Positions 54,065 through 63,226 of a stretch of 63,675 bases of DNA are shown in pieces. Source of the DNA: CAZRRV01 sp964602735 (lineage in GTDB: Bacteria; Bacillota; Clostridia; Oscillospirales; Acutalibacteraceae); contig CAZRRV010000004.1 of NCBI GenBank assembly GCA_964602735.1, positions 1-63,675 of the forward strand, read 5' to 3'. Both the position numbers and the translations under genes were made by a program. The notes below the pieces were generated by a model. That model ran no database searches and was not told the origin of the DNA. It saw nothing but the letters and a program-made list of their open reading frames with translations. How positions within the stretch are numbered: the first letter of the stretch is position 1; each line of letters starts with the position of its first letter.

Positions 54065-57000
54065 TTAGGATTCCGTCCAGCCCTCCTGGCTTAAATAATC
54101 GCTATAGTTACCGCTTACGTTGTTGCTATCAACATAACCGTTTTTATATTTAGGCGCTTCATTGTCTTGGATAGTGTAGCCGGAAATATTGAGCGTTCCT
54201 TTGCTTTTCCACAATGCGCCGCCTTCGGTTTTGGCGGTGTTGCCGATTATCTTTGCGCTTTCGGGATCGGTTTCCGCCTTGAATGTAACGGTTCCCGTGC
54301 CGCCGTTATCCCACAAAACTCCGCCCTGATTATTTACGGCGCTGTTACCGGTAATCGCGCAACTGTCGACGGTGAGATTGGCCGAGCCTTTCAAATAGAA
54401 TACTCCTCCGCCTTTGGCTGTGTTGCCGGTAAATTCGGTGGTTGTAAAGGTGGCTTCTCCGCTGTCGGCCCACAGCACGCCGCCGTTGCCGGCGGGAGTT
54501 TTGTTTTCTTTAACATCGCAATCGGTTACATTGAGCGTTCCGGAGCCCGATATTTCAATAGCACCGCCTCCGCCGCCGGTAACCTGATTGCCTTGGAAAG
54601 TATAGTTGTTTATTACGGCTTCACTTCCCCCCGTGATAAATATCGCGCCGCCGCCGTTTTGTGCCTTGTTGCCGGTAAATTTTCCGGTTTCCGTACTGTC
54701 GGCCGTCAGCGTTATACTGCCGACCGGTCCGCCTTCGCGGGCACCGACATAGATGGCGCCTCCGCACCTGTTGCTGGGATCTATCGCGGTGTTTACATCG
54801 AACATGCAATTTTTCGCAGTTACATTGCCGCCCTCGATATATACGGCGCCGCCGTGGGCTCCCGCGGTATTTTGTGTAAATTGCGTGCCGTACAGATTTA
54901 CAGTACCGTTTACCTTGATCGCGCCGCCGGAACTNNNNNNNNNNNNNNNNNNNNNNNNNNNNNNNNNNNNNNNNNNNNNNNNNNNNNNNNNNNNNNNNNN
55001 NNNNNNNNNNNNNNNNNNNNNNNNNNNNNNNNNNTTTTCGGCAGTGATTGTACCGCCGCCGCTCCAGATTACTCCGCCGTTGCCTTTAACAGCGTGATCC
55101 TTGAAAACGCAATCTTTGACGGTCAGCGTACCGCCTGTATTGAACGCCCCGGAACCGCGCGGGTTCTCTTTATTGTCGGCAAAGGTATAACCGCTGATGT
55201 TCGCGGTAACCGACGCCGAAATATTTATATCCGCGCCTTTGGAACCGTTCGCCGCGTTCGTGCCGTTGTCTTGAAACATGTATGTTTCCTTATCGTCGGA
55301 AGTGAGGGTAAGATTTGCGGTGCCGCTTGCGTATATCGCGCCGCCGTAAGCAGAATTCACTCCGCCGGTGTTGCCGATGAACTTCAGGTTATGGCCTACT
55401 ACCGTCGCGCTTTCCGCGGATATCGCGCCGGCCGCGTCTCCTGCATCGCCCGTTGCTTTGTTGCCGGTGAAATCGACATCGCTTATTTCCAGTTTACCGC
55501 CGGTACGAACGGTTACGGCGCCTCCGCCCGTTGCGCTTGTGTTCCTGTCGAACAGGGCATTGTTTTTAATCGTAACAACGGCTTTTTTATCTTTTTCCGC
55601 GTAAACCGCGCCGCCGTTGCTTCCCGCTGTATTCAATATGAATTGCGTGCCGTACAGATCTACCGTACCCTCGTTTATTTTGATCGCGCCGCCGGAACTG
55701 TCGGACTTGTTGTTTTTGAATGTAGAGCCGGCGGACTCTTTACCCGCCTTGTCGCCGTCGGTATAAGTGGCGTTGTCGTTCACATAAATCACGCCGCCGG
55801 CCGCCTTCGCGTAGTTGCCGTCCTCCGCTTTATCTCCGCCGAAAAGGCAGGCTTCGGTAATAAAGGAGGCGTTATTGTTAATGAATATTGCGCCGCCCCA
55901 GTGAGCGGAACGGTTCCCGGTGAAAGTGCATTCTGTTGCCGACATTTGATCACCGGCATTCTTAATATATACCGCGCCGCCGTCGCCTGTTCCTTCATTG
56001 CCGGCGAATGTGCTTTTAACCGCCGTTACATTGCCGCCATCGATATATATGGCTCCGCCTGTGGTGCCCGTGTTTTTTTCAAATTGCGTGCCGTACAGAT
56101 TTACAGTACCGTTTGCTTTGATCGCGCCGCCGGAACTGTTCGACTTGTTGTTTTTGAATGCGGAGCCGGCGGACTCTTTACCTGCCTTATCGCCGTCGGT
56201 ATAAGTAGCATTTTTGTCCACATAAACCGCGCCGCCGGGAGAAGTCGCGCTGTTGCCGAGCTCCGCGGTATCGCCGCCGAAAGTGCAGGATTCGGTAATA
56301 ACCGAACCGTTTTCGTTGATGAATATCGCGCCGCCCCAACGGCCGGAACTGTTCCCGGTTAAGGTGCAGTCTGTTAAGGTGACGACCGCGGTTGCACGCA
56401 CCCACATCACTCCGCCACTGCAATTCCCGCCGTTGCTATGGTTATCGGTGAATGAACACCCGGTAAAATCGACTTTCCCGGTGCCGTTTACATATATAAC
56501 GCCGCCGCCGTTATTGCCGTCGCCCGAACGGTTGCCGGAAAATTCCGTATTTTTTATTTTTAACGTATTGGGGGTGTTCGTCCAAATCGCGCCGCCGTTG
56601 CCCCATGCATGATTGCCGATAAATTTGCAGTCGCTGATTTCCGCAATCGCATTATTATCAAAATTAAGCGCTCCGGCGCCGTTACCATCGCCCGAGTAAT
56701 TATCCCGGAATGTTGTACCGTAACAGTACAATTCTCCGGCTTCCGTCACCCTGCCGGCGCGGGTTGTACAACCGGTTACGGAAGAGTCGCGCACGGTAAG
56801 GCTGCTGCCTTTCCTCGCCATAAACGCCTCGGTGCTGTTTGTAACGGTGATGTTACGAACAGTCGCGTCGATGCCGCGAGCCGTGAGTTTTCCGTCTGCA
56901 TAGGCGCCGCCGGTAAGATAAACGGCACAAGCGACATTATCCGCCGTGCAGCCGTCCATATCGATAAAGCCGCCCCGACCGTAATTGCAAACCGCAAAGC

Positions 57001-58315
57001 CGTCGGCATCTTTCTTTGTCGGGTCCTTCCTTTCGATATTTTTGAAATCGACATTGCGGAGAGTGACTTCCGATTCGGTTCCGTTGTTCCTGATGCCGTA
57101 ATTGCAGTTTTCGATTTTACATTCGGTAAGTGTGACTTTCGGTTTGGTTCCGTCGACAGAAAGACCGGAGCCGCACTTTTCGATCCTGCAGCCGGTAATG
57201 GTAAACTGCGCCTGATTATTTGTTTTCAAAGCATATTCGGTTACATCGTGAATATAAACATTCTCGAGAGTGCAAATTGCTCCGGCACCGAGTCGGATGG
57301 CATCCTCATCGGAATTGTACATCTCGATGGGGTTGCTTTCGGTACCTTTAACGGTCAGTTCCGAATCGTTTATATAAATGATATTTGATTCGACATTGCC
57401 GCCGTCGAACAGACCTCCCTCGATCTCGATCTCGGCTTGCCGAAACGCGCCGAACATTTCATTGTTGGTGGCGCCCCATGTCCGCTTGAAAACCGGGCTG
57501 CCGGTGATTTTCAAATACGAACCGTCCGTAACCACGGCGGTTGCGATCTTGCCGGCGGAAAATGTTCCGCCCTCGATATAACATTTCGATTCCGTGGATA
57601 TACCCAAAGTGCCATAGCCGGAATCGTCGAAGGTTCCGCCTTTTATCACCAGTTCGCTCTTAAAAGCGTATATTGCGTAATCCATAACATTGCGTGTTTC
57701 GCCGGACAAATAGGTGAGTTTCGCGCCTTCTTCGACATAGAACCCCGCGACACGGGTATTCGCGTTTATCGTCGGCCCGTCGAAAATCATCGACGCGCCG
57801 CCCATGATATCAAACACATAAGAGTTGGGTATGCCGTCTCTGAAATAGGTTATGGTATGATCGCCGGTAAGAGTTTTATTGCCGTATACCGTAAACACCG
57901 AACCCGTTTCGACATCCGCCGTAAGCTGTATTGTAAGCTCGGCGTCGTAAAGCAGAAGTTCGCGCAGCGTAGCCTGATCCCCAGCCTCCATAACCGTACC
58001 GGGAGCAATCGTTTCATCCGGCTCGACGGGTTCTTCGGGTTCAACGGGTTCCTCGGGTTCAACGGGCAGTTCGGGCTCTTCGGGGTCCGCGGGCGTTTCG
58101 GGTTCCGCGGGCTCCGGAGTCTCGTCGATATTGCTGCCGCCCGACTCATCACTTGTTACGAATCCGCCGGGGTTGTCGGTTTCCTCCCCCGGACGCAGCA
58201 GCAAAAGAAGAATAATGACAACGGCGAGGCACAGCGCGACAGCCGAGGCGACAATCGCTATTATTTTCTTCTTTTTGTTTTTTCCGGTATTGCTTGTGTT
58301 ATTGCTTTCGGCCAT
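54065..58315 (-). CDS. Giant membrane-anchored right-handed beta-helix (Pmp-like repeat) surface protein, interrupted by assembly gap
   Basis: The product is 1416 residues as assembled. A lysine-rich start (KNKKKK, 12-17) and one hydrophobic helix (about 18-41) make an uncleaved N-in anchor. A Pro/Glu-rich stalk (about 65-103, PVEPEE repeats) follows, then over 1200 residues of parallel beta-helix. The first part (about 105-560) resembles pectate-lyase-like coils. The rest has many GGAI/GGAV and FxxN motifs like chlamydial Pmp proteins, but with no autotransporter barrel. Large units recur (TDGDKAGKESAGS blocks about 146 residues apart). It ends without LPXTG. It is last in the operon, 13 bases after the MBL gene. 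Adhesion or glycan binding is likely; the function is unproven. Residues in the N run are unknown. Confidence 0.85.
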   Translation of the reverse strand: MAESNNTSNTGKNKKKKIIAIVASAVALCLAVVIILLLLLRPGEETDNPGGFVTSDESGGSNIDETPEPAEPETPADPEEPELPVEPEEPVEPEEPVEPDETIAPGTVMEAGDQATLRELLLYDAELTIQLTADVETGSVFTVYGNKTLTGDHTITYFRDGIPNSYVFDIMGGASMIFDGPTINANTRVAGFYVEEGAKLTYLSGETRNVMDYAIYAFKSELVIKGGTFDDSGYGTLGISTESKCYIEGGTFSAGKIATAVVTDGSYLKITGSPVFKRTWGATNNEMFGAFRQAEIEIEGGLFDGGNVESNIIYINDSELTVKGTESNPIEMYNSDEDAIRLGAGAICTLENVYIHDVTEYALKTNNQAQFTITGCRIEKCGSGLSVDGTKPKVTLTECKIENCNYGIRNNGTESEVTLRNVDFKNIERKDPTKKDADGFAVCNYGRGGFIDMDGCTADNVACAVYLTGGAYADGKLTARGIDATVRNITVTNSTEAFMARKGSSLTVRDSSVTGCTTRAGRVTEAGELYCYGTTFRDNYSGDGNGAGALNFDNNAIAEISDCKFIGNHAWGNGGAIWTNTPNTLKIKNTEFSGNRSGDGNNGGGVIYVNGTGKVDFTGCSFTDNHSNGGNCSGGVMWVRATAVVTLTDCTLTGNSSGRWGGAIFINENGSVITESCTFGGDTAELGNSATSPGGAVYVDKNATYTDGDKAGKESAGSAFKNNKSNSSGGAIKANGTVNLYGTQFEKNTGTTGGAIYIDGGNVTAVKSTFAGNEGTGDGGAVYIKNAGDQMSATECTFTGNRSAHWGGAIFINNNASFITEACLFGGDKAEDGNYAKAAGGVIYVNDNATYTDGDKAGKESAGSTFKNNKSDSSGGAIKINEGTVDLYGTQFILNTAGSNGGAVYAEKDKKAVVTIKNNALFDRNTSATGGGAVTVRTGGKLEISDVDFTGNKATGDAGDAAGAISAESATVVGHNLKFIGNTGGVNSAYGGAIYASGTANLTLTSDDKETYMFQDNGTNAANGSKGADINISASVTANISGYTFADNKENPRGSGAFNTGGTLTVKDCVFKDHAVKGNGGVIWSGGGTITAEXXXXXXXXXXXXXXXXXXXXXXXXXXXXXXXXXXSSGGAIKVNGTVNLYGTQFTQNTAGAHGGAVYIEGGNVTAKNCMFDVNTAIDPSNRCGGAIYVGAREGGPVGSITLTADSTETGKFTGNKAQNGGGAIFITGGSEAVINNYTFQGNQVTGGGGGAIEISGSGTLNVTDCDVKENKTPAGNGGVLWADSGEATFTTTEFTGNTAKGGGVFYLKGSANLTVDSCAITGNSAVNNQGGVLWDNGGTGTVTFKAETDPESAKIIGNTAKTEGGALWKSKGTLNISGYTIQDNEAPKYKNGYVDSNNVSGNYSDYLSQEGWTES
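54935..55034. other. Assembly gap of 100 N
   Basis: Exactly 100 N, a conventional placeholder. Both sides encode the same repeat protein in the same frame, and the left edge falls inside the SSGGAIK segment of the long internal repeat. The real length is unknown; if the gene is intact it must leave remainder 1 when divided by 3. Confidence 0.97.
55680..56225 (-). repeat. Long near-identical internal repeat of the beta-helix gene
   Basis: The segment coding TYTDGDKAGKESAGS through SSGGAIK and LYGTQF appears at about 55630-55770 and again at about 56075-56205 with few base changes, a period near 438 bases. A third copy is broken by the N run (54890-54935). Such repeats allow recombination and explain the gap. 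Confidence 0.75.
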
Positions 58316-58328
58316 TTATATCACTCCC

Positions 58329-59636
58329 CTATCCGGCCGTTACACGCATAAATCCGTTCTTCTGGTTGTTCATTCCCGCAAAGAACGAAAATTCGTCGCG
58401 GTCTTTTTCCGTCTGAATATCGTATGTGCCGTCGCCGGAAGTGGTGACCAGCACCGTACCGTCGAGCGCGACATGGAAGGTGGCGACGCCTCTGTTTTGA
58501 TATGTGAGAAGGACGGAATCCGACTGCACAATCGACATCTCACCCACCGCTATCTTCGGCTTGACGACATCCAGCCAGGAACCCGGGCATCCGGCCATAT
58601 TGAATCCGTGGTGGTTCATTTTTACTATATCGCTTTGTATTTCGCTGCCGTATTTTTTCGCCATACGCTGCAGGGGGGTAAGACCGTATGCCTCTTCGCA
58701 GTCGCCGCCCAGCCACAGCGACGCTTTCTTGTAGGTCAGCCTTAAAGCGAGGGAATTCGGATTGTATTGATCGTTTTCGGCTTCTTTCGTCCAATCGGTA
58801 TCCGCGGGAGGGTTGTACACCTTCACACTAACGGAGCCGAAAGAAAAGCTGTAGCCCTCGCTGACCTGTTTGAATTCTATGCCGAGCTTTTGTGCTTTTT
58901 CGTAAAATTTGTAAGGGAATTCTCCGCTCGGCTTGGTATAAATCGGAGAATAGTTTGAAATTATATGCTCTACCTCAAAATTATCGAGGATCTGCCAATA
59001 CCCCTCCAAATGATCGGCGTGCGGATGGGAACTGACAAAATAATCGAGTTTTTTAATTCCGAGTTTTTGCAGGAAATAAACCAGATATGCCGTGCCCGCG
59101 CTGTGATTGCAATCGACCAGCATGGTTTTGCCCTCCGGCGAGATAACGAGCGTATTGTCGCCGGAATGATTTTGCTCCCCGGATAAGGGATTCGTCGGTT
59201 CCCCCTCCGAACGCAGGAAGAAAACGGCAAACTTGCCCTCCCAGTTCTTTTTGTTCAGCAAAGCGTCGCGGTATTTGAATTCGGTTGCGGTAAATTCGGC
59301 ATACGCCTCGTCGATGCCTTTGTTGAGAGTATCCGATGGTTCTTCGGAATCGCCGGAGCCGGAATTGCCGCCGCCGTTTTGCTCTTCGGAACTCTGACCG
59401 CCGCCGGCGCCCGGATCTTCCGCGTTCTGCCCGCCGCCGGAAACGTTTTCTCCGCCGTTCTGCTGCTCGGAAGCCGTACCGCCGTTTCCGCCGCCGGAAA
59501 CCGCCGATGAGGAGCCGCCGGAAGACGAAAAGCCGCCCGATGAAACTCCGTCGGTTTTACGCCCGCCGCAGCCAGAAAGAATTATCATCAGCACCGCGAG
59601 AACCGCCGCGGCGGCGCCTTTCATTCTATATTTCAT
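58329..59636 (-). CDS. MBL-fold (ComEC-C-like) hydrolase lipoprotein
   Basis: A 435-residue exported protein. The signal peptide ends in a lipobox (ILSGC, Cys about 23), followed by a low-complexity Gly/Ser/Gln/Glu linker to about residue 120. A metallo-beta-lactamase domain comes next, with the zinc motif SHPHADH (HxHxDH, about 205-211), WLGGDCEEA (about 315) and a final MNHHG. It resembles the ComEC/Rec2 C-terminal domain, which is a nuclease-like hydrolase, here free and cell-surface tethered. The substrate is unknown. It lies between the sugar-binding lipoprotein (40 bases upstream) and the beta-helix gene (13 bases downstream). Confidence 0.87.
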   Translation of the reverse strand: MKYRMKGAAAAVLAVLMIILSGCGGRKTDGVSSGGFSSSGGSSSAVSGGGNGGTASEQQNGGENVSGGGQNAEDPGAGGGQSSEEQNGGGNSGSGDSEEPSDTLNKGIDEAYAEFTATEFKYRDALLNKKNWEGKFAVFFLRSEGEPTNPLSGEQNHSGDNTLVISPEGKTMLVDCNHSAGTAYLVYFLQKLGIKKLDYFVSSHPHADHLEGYWQILDNFEVEHIISNYSPIYTKPSGEFPYKFYEKAQKLGIEFKQVSEGYSFSFGSVSVKVYNPPADTDWTKEAENDQYNPNSLALRLTYKKASLWLGGDCEEAYGLTPLQRMAKKYGSEIQSDIVKMNHHGFNMAGCPGSWLDVVKPKIAVGEMSIVQSDSVLLTYQNRGVATFHVALDGTVLVTTSGDGTYDIQTEKDRDEFSFFAGMNNQKNGFMRVTAG

Positions 59637-59676
59637 TTAACCGTCCTCCCTTTCCTTTCAAACAGTGTCGTCACCG

Positions 59677-61233
59677 TTATTTTTTCGTTTTGCTCGCGTA
59701 AACATCGATAGCCTGCTGGAACCGTTGATCGCACGATTTGATATAAGCGTCAAAATTTTTGCTGTCCGGATTATCGGCCACGGCCGCCATAAGCTCGAGC
59801 ATCGCGTAAATCATTTCGTTGCCCGTAGCGGCATAGCAGGCGGTGAGATCCTTCGAGCTTCTGTTAATGGTCTCTCCCACACGCGGACCGTCGGGGAAAT
59901 TTTCTTTCTGCCATGAGGTTATTTTAGATGAAGCCGCCGCGGCTTTTGTGAAAGGCACATAGGTGGTATTGGTGCACCAGATCTCCTGGCTTTCGACTTT
60001 GGCGCAGAATTTTATAAATTCGTAGGCGCCCTGCATCTCGCTCTTTTTGCCGGTGTTGCCGATAAACAGACCGGTTCCCTCGCTTATACACTGGTTCCTG
60101 TATTCCGCGCCGTCGGTAATACCGTTCGCGGGGAGAAACGCCCACTTGAACTTCGGCTGTACTTTCGCATAGACAAAAGCGTTGCCGAAATAGGAATTTG
60201 TATTTCTCCAGAAAAGGATATTGCCCGCCCGGAAGTCGCCGGCAATGGAATTGCCGAGCCCGGCGCCGATGGGATACGCCCCTTTCTGACCGTTTGGTCC
60301 CGTTGTCTTGTAAAGCTGCGCGCTTAAATCGAGGAATTTCAGTATGGCCTGCTTCGTTTCGCCCGAATTGAGAAGGGATTTCGTCGGCTTGCCGGAATAG
60401 CCGTCGTTATTATTTACGATATCGAGCCCTTCGATTTCGAGATATTCGTGCAAATCCTGCCCGTTGTTGAACGCAAAACCGTATTTAACAAGACCCTTCT
60501 GTACCGCTTCTTTCGCTATCTTTACCATTGCTTCAAGGCTTGAACAGTTGTTGAGATTGTAGCCCGTTTTTTCGAGCACGTCTACATTTACGCCGAACCC
60601 GGTAACGCTGAGGCCTATCGGAGAACCGATCATATTGCCGTGCCTGTCGGAGTACGAGGCTTTAACCTGCGCGTACATATCTTTCTCCCAGTCGTCTTTG
60701 TCGGCGTCGAGATAGCCCTGAATGGGCATTGTATAGCTGGTTTCGGCATACTGGGCGATGGTGAGGGGAGCGCCCGTGAATAGCGACGGCAGCTTGCTCT
60801 GCGCATAGCTCATAAGTTTGGTGCGCAGTTCGTCGGTTCCTCCCTGATTCGACATGGTAACGGAGTATTTGCTCTGGCTCTTATTAAAATTATCGATTAT
60901 CTTCTGAAGGACATTAGCGGTCTGCGTTCCGTATCCGCACCAGAATTTAAGCTTTACGGTTTTGCCGTCGTCCTCAGCCGCGTTGCCGTTGCCGCTTCCC
61001 TTACTCGCGGTACCCTTGCTCGCCGTACCTTTGCTCGCGGTTCCCGCCGCGGAACCCGTACCGCCGACGTTAGAATCATCCTCCGTCTGCGAGGAGGTTC
61101 CCTCCGCCTGCGATTCGCCGGAAGCGGCGCTCCCGGTTCCGTCGGTTTTCTTCTTTTTGCCGCATCCTCCGAACGCCGCGCACGCCAAAAGCGCCGCCAG
61201 CACAACAGCCAGTATTCTTGCCCAGATTTTCAT
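59677..61233 (-). CDS. Sugar ABC transporter substrate-binding lipoprotein
   Basis: A 518-residue family 1 binding protein. The signal peptide ends in a lipobox (AAFGGC, Cys 24). A disordered linker (about 25-92) contains a GTASK repeat three times. The binding domain then shows LKFWCGYGTQTANVLQKIIDNFNKSQ (core NVLQKIIDNFNKSQ), the usual start of maltose-type binding proteins. The partner permeases are encoded upstream in the same operon. The ATPase is missing, as is common in Firmicutes where one MsmK-like ATPase serves several importers. The sugar cannot be predicted. Confidence 0.93.
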   Translation of the reverse strand: MKIWARILAVVLAALLACAAFGGCGKKKKTDGTGSAASGESQAEGTSSQTEDDSNVGGTGSAAGTASKGTASKGTASKGSGNGNAAEDDGKTVKLKFWCGYGTQTANVLQKIIDNFNKSQSKYSVTMSNQGGTDELRTKLMSYAQSKLPSLFTGAPLTIAQYAETSYTMPIQGYLDADKDDWEKDMYAQVKASYSDRHGNMIGSPIGLSVTGFGVNVDVLEKTGYNLNNCSSLEAMVKIAKEAVQKGLVKYGFAFNNGQDLHEYLEIEGLDIVNNNDGYSGKPTKSLLNSGETKQAILKFLDLSAQLYKTTGPNGQKGAYPIGAGLGNSIAGDFRAGNILFWRNTNSYFGNAFVYAKVQPKFKWAFLPANGITDGAEYRNQCISEGTGLFIGNTGKKSEMQGAYEFIKFCAKVESQEIWCTNTTYVPFTKAAAASSKITSWQKENFPDGPRVGETINRSSKDLTACYAATGNEMIYAMLELMAAVADNPDSKNFDAYIKSCDQRFQQAIDVYASKTKK

Positions 61234-61347
61234 ATGGATCTCCTTCTTTTAATATATTTATATATTTTCCGATTTTTTACGCCGTTCCGGCTAACCCGCG
61301 CCCATTGTTTATCCTCCTCCTTTCAGTTTGCCGCCGATGCAGGCGAT

Positions 61348-62169
61348 TTAATTTTTTACCGCGCCGGCGGTCATACCCTCGACGATTCTGTCAACGCCGA
61401 ATATGTATATGACAACGGGTATAATCATTGATAAAACGGTACCCGCAAAAGCGTAGCCGGGATAAAGCGCCCTGTCGGCTCCCATCTGGGCGACGCCTAT
61501 CGCCATGGTCTGCATCTCTTTACGCGTGGTAACATAAAGCGGCCACATATACGAATTGTAGATCCCTATAAAGGTCGTAAGGGTTGACGCTATAATTATC
61601 GATTTGCACATCGGGAACACAACACTGAAGAAGTACCGCATATCGCCGCAACCGTCGACCTTCGCGGCCTCCCATAACGCGGACGGCAGCGACAGCATAT
61701 TCTGCCTTAACATAAACACCGAACCCGCGCCGATCAGACTTGTTATACATATTCCCATATATGTATCCACGAGATTTAAGCGCTGAACGGTCATAAAATT
61801 CGCGCTTATCGTAACCTCGGCGGGGATCATCATTGCAATCAGCACAAGATTGAACAGCAGGGTTTTACCCTTAAAATCGAAATGGGCGAAAGCGTAGGCC
61901 GTTATGGTATTGACGAATATCTGGGTGGGAACCGTTATCAGCAGACAGATGAATGTGTTTTTAAGCAGATTCGGTATGTTATAATTCTGAAACGCAAACT
62001 TATAATTTTCAAAAGTGGGGTGCTTGGTAAAAAGCTCGAAAGGCAGCGATACAAGCTCGTCATTGGTTTGAAAACTTAAAATCAGGGTTACCATCAGCGG
62101 CATGATGAGAATCAGGCCGATAAGTATTTTTATCACGGTGGAGATATTCTGTTTAACGGCGCGGTTCAC
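61348..62169 (-). CDS. Sugar ABC transporter permease (MalG type)
   Basis: A 273-residue permease with six membrane helices. The ATPase-coupling EAA loop is seen as LWEAAKVDGCGDMRYFFSVVFP (core EAAKVDGCG, about 172). The extracytoplasmic loop after helix 1 (FTKHPTFENYKFAF) is typical of the MalG/UgpE class. It follows the partner permease by 23 bases and precedes the binding protein by 114 bases. That 114-base gap contains a consensus ribosome site in front of a four-codon frame (61291-61305). Confidence 0.93.
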   Translation of the reverse strand: MNRAVKQNISTVIKILIGLILIMPLMVTLILSFQTNDELVSLPFELFTKHPTFENYKFAFQNYNIPNLLKNTFICLLITVPTQIFVNTITAYAFAHFDFKGKTLLFNLVLIAMMIPAEVTISANFMTVQRLNLVDTYMGICITSLIGAGSVFMLRQNMLSLPSALWEAAKVDGCGDMRYFFSVVFPMCKSIIIASTLTTFIGIYNSYMWPLYVTTRKEMQTMAIGVAQMGADRALYPGYAFAGTVLSMIIPVVIYIFGVDRIVEGMTAGAVKN

Positions 62170-62192
62170 GGTTTTTCACTCTCCTTTCGGCT

Positions 62193-63083
62193 TTATTGGT
62201 AAAACACGAGTTTTTTCTCCAAAACGAGCTGTATCCTCGTCACGACGAATATTATCAGGAACAGTATCAGCGAGAAACAGCACGCCGACTCGAACATCCC
62301 GTTCTGGTTCACCCTGAAATATATCTCCTCGGTTATGGTGGTGGTTGTATACGCGGGGCCGCCCCCGGTAAGCACGTGGATTTGCGTAAAGGTTTCAAAC
62401 GCGGTGATAATCGAAAGGAAAAGAACATAGAATATCTGCGGGGACGCGAGGGGGATCATTATCCGCGTTGCTCTTACGAAAGCGTTCGCGCCGTCGAGAG
62501 TCGAGGCCTCGATAAGCTCGGTAGAAACATTGCGGAAGCCCGCCATCAGCAGAATGTAGCATGACGCGATATGCGTCCACACCGTGGCGACGGCCACGCA
62601 CCAGATTGCGGTTTTCGTATCGAGCAGCCAAAATTTATCGGTTCCGAATACGGCATTTATGAAACCGCCGTGATCCGCCGTATCGAAAAACATTTTCCAT
62701 ATTACCGCCGCAGCGGAATGGGATATGGCGAGCGGCAGAGCGAACAGGGTGGTTACAAGCCGCCGCGCCTTTTTCGTTCTCGCACCGACCAGCGCAAGCG
62801 TCATGGAAATCGCGAGGGTGAGAACCAGCGTAACACCCGCAAACTTGAAGGTGTTTCCGATAACCTGCCAGAACCTGTCGGATTCAAACAGCATTTTCCA
62901 GTGGAACAGCCCGCCCCATCTGATCCACCGGCCGAGCTCATCCGTAATCGAGAATGATGAAACAATGGTTTTTATAAACGGATAGAACGAGAAAACCCCC
63001 AAAAGCACAAACGCCGGTATAAGCAGGATATACGGCAGCACGGGGTTTTTCTTTTTCTTCTTCAACGCGGAACCGTTCGACAT
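62193..63083 (-). CDS. Sugar ABC transporter permease (MalF type)
   Basis: A 296-residue permease with six membrane helices (first at about 17-37, LPYILLIPAFVLLGVFSFYPF). The EAA loop is ELIEASTLDGANAFVRATRIMIP (core EASTLDGANAF, about 190). It is the first gene of the surface operon. GGAGG lies 9 bases before the ATG. The leader is about 135 bases and starts at the poly-G-spacer promoter (63227-63256). Expression of all five genes should depend on that promoter. Confidence 0.93.
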   Translation of the reverse strand: MSNGSALKKKKKNPVLPYILLIPAFVLLGVFSFYPFIKTIVSSFSITDELGRWIRWGGLFHWKMLFESDRFWQVIGNTFKFAGVTLVLTLAISMTLALVGARTKKARRLVTTLFALPLAISHSAAAVIWKMFFDTADHGGFINAVFGTDKFWLLDTKTAIWCVAVATVWTHIASCYILLMAGFRNVSTELIEASTLDGANAFVRATRIMIPLASPQIFYVLFLSIITAFETFTQIHVLTGGGPAYTTTTITEEIYFRVNQNGMFESACCFSLILFLIIFVVTRIQLVLEKKLVFYQ

Positions 63084-63226
63084 TTCGCACTACCTCCGAA
63101 TTAAAATCGTTAAACCGCCGGGGAAGCGCGCCCCGGATATAAAACAAAATCACAAATTCGCGCCGCCGGGCAATACGGAACGACGGATTCACTTGCCCCG
63201 ACAGCAATGTTTTGCCATTTTTGCTA

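Noticed and set aside
54167..56362. 731-codon open frame opposite the beta-helix gene
   Set aside because: Runs through the N gap and mirrors the Gly/Ala-rich repeats of the true gene; no start signal.
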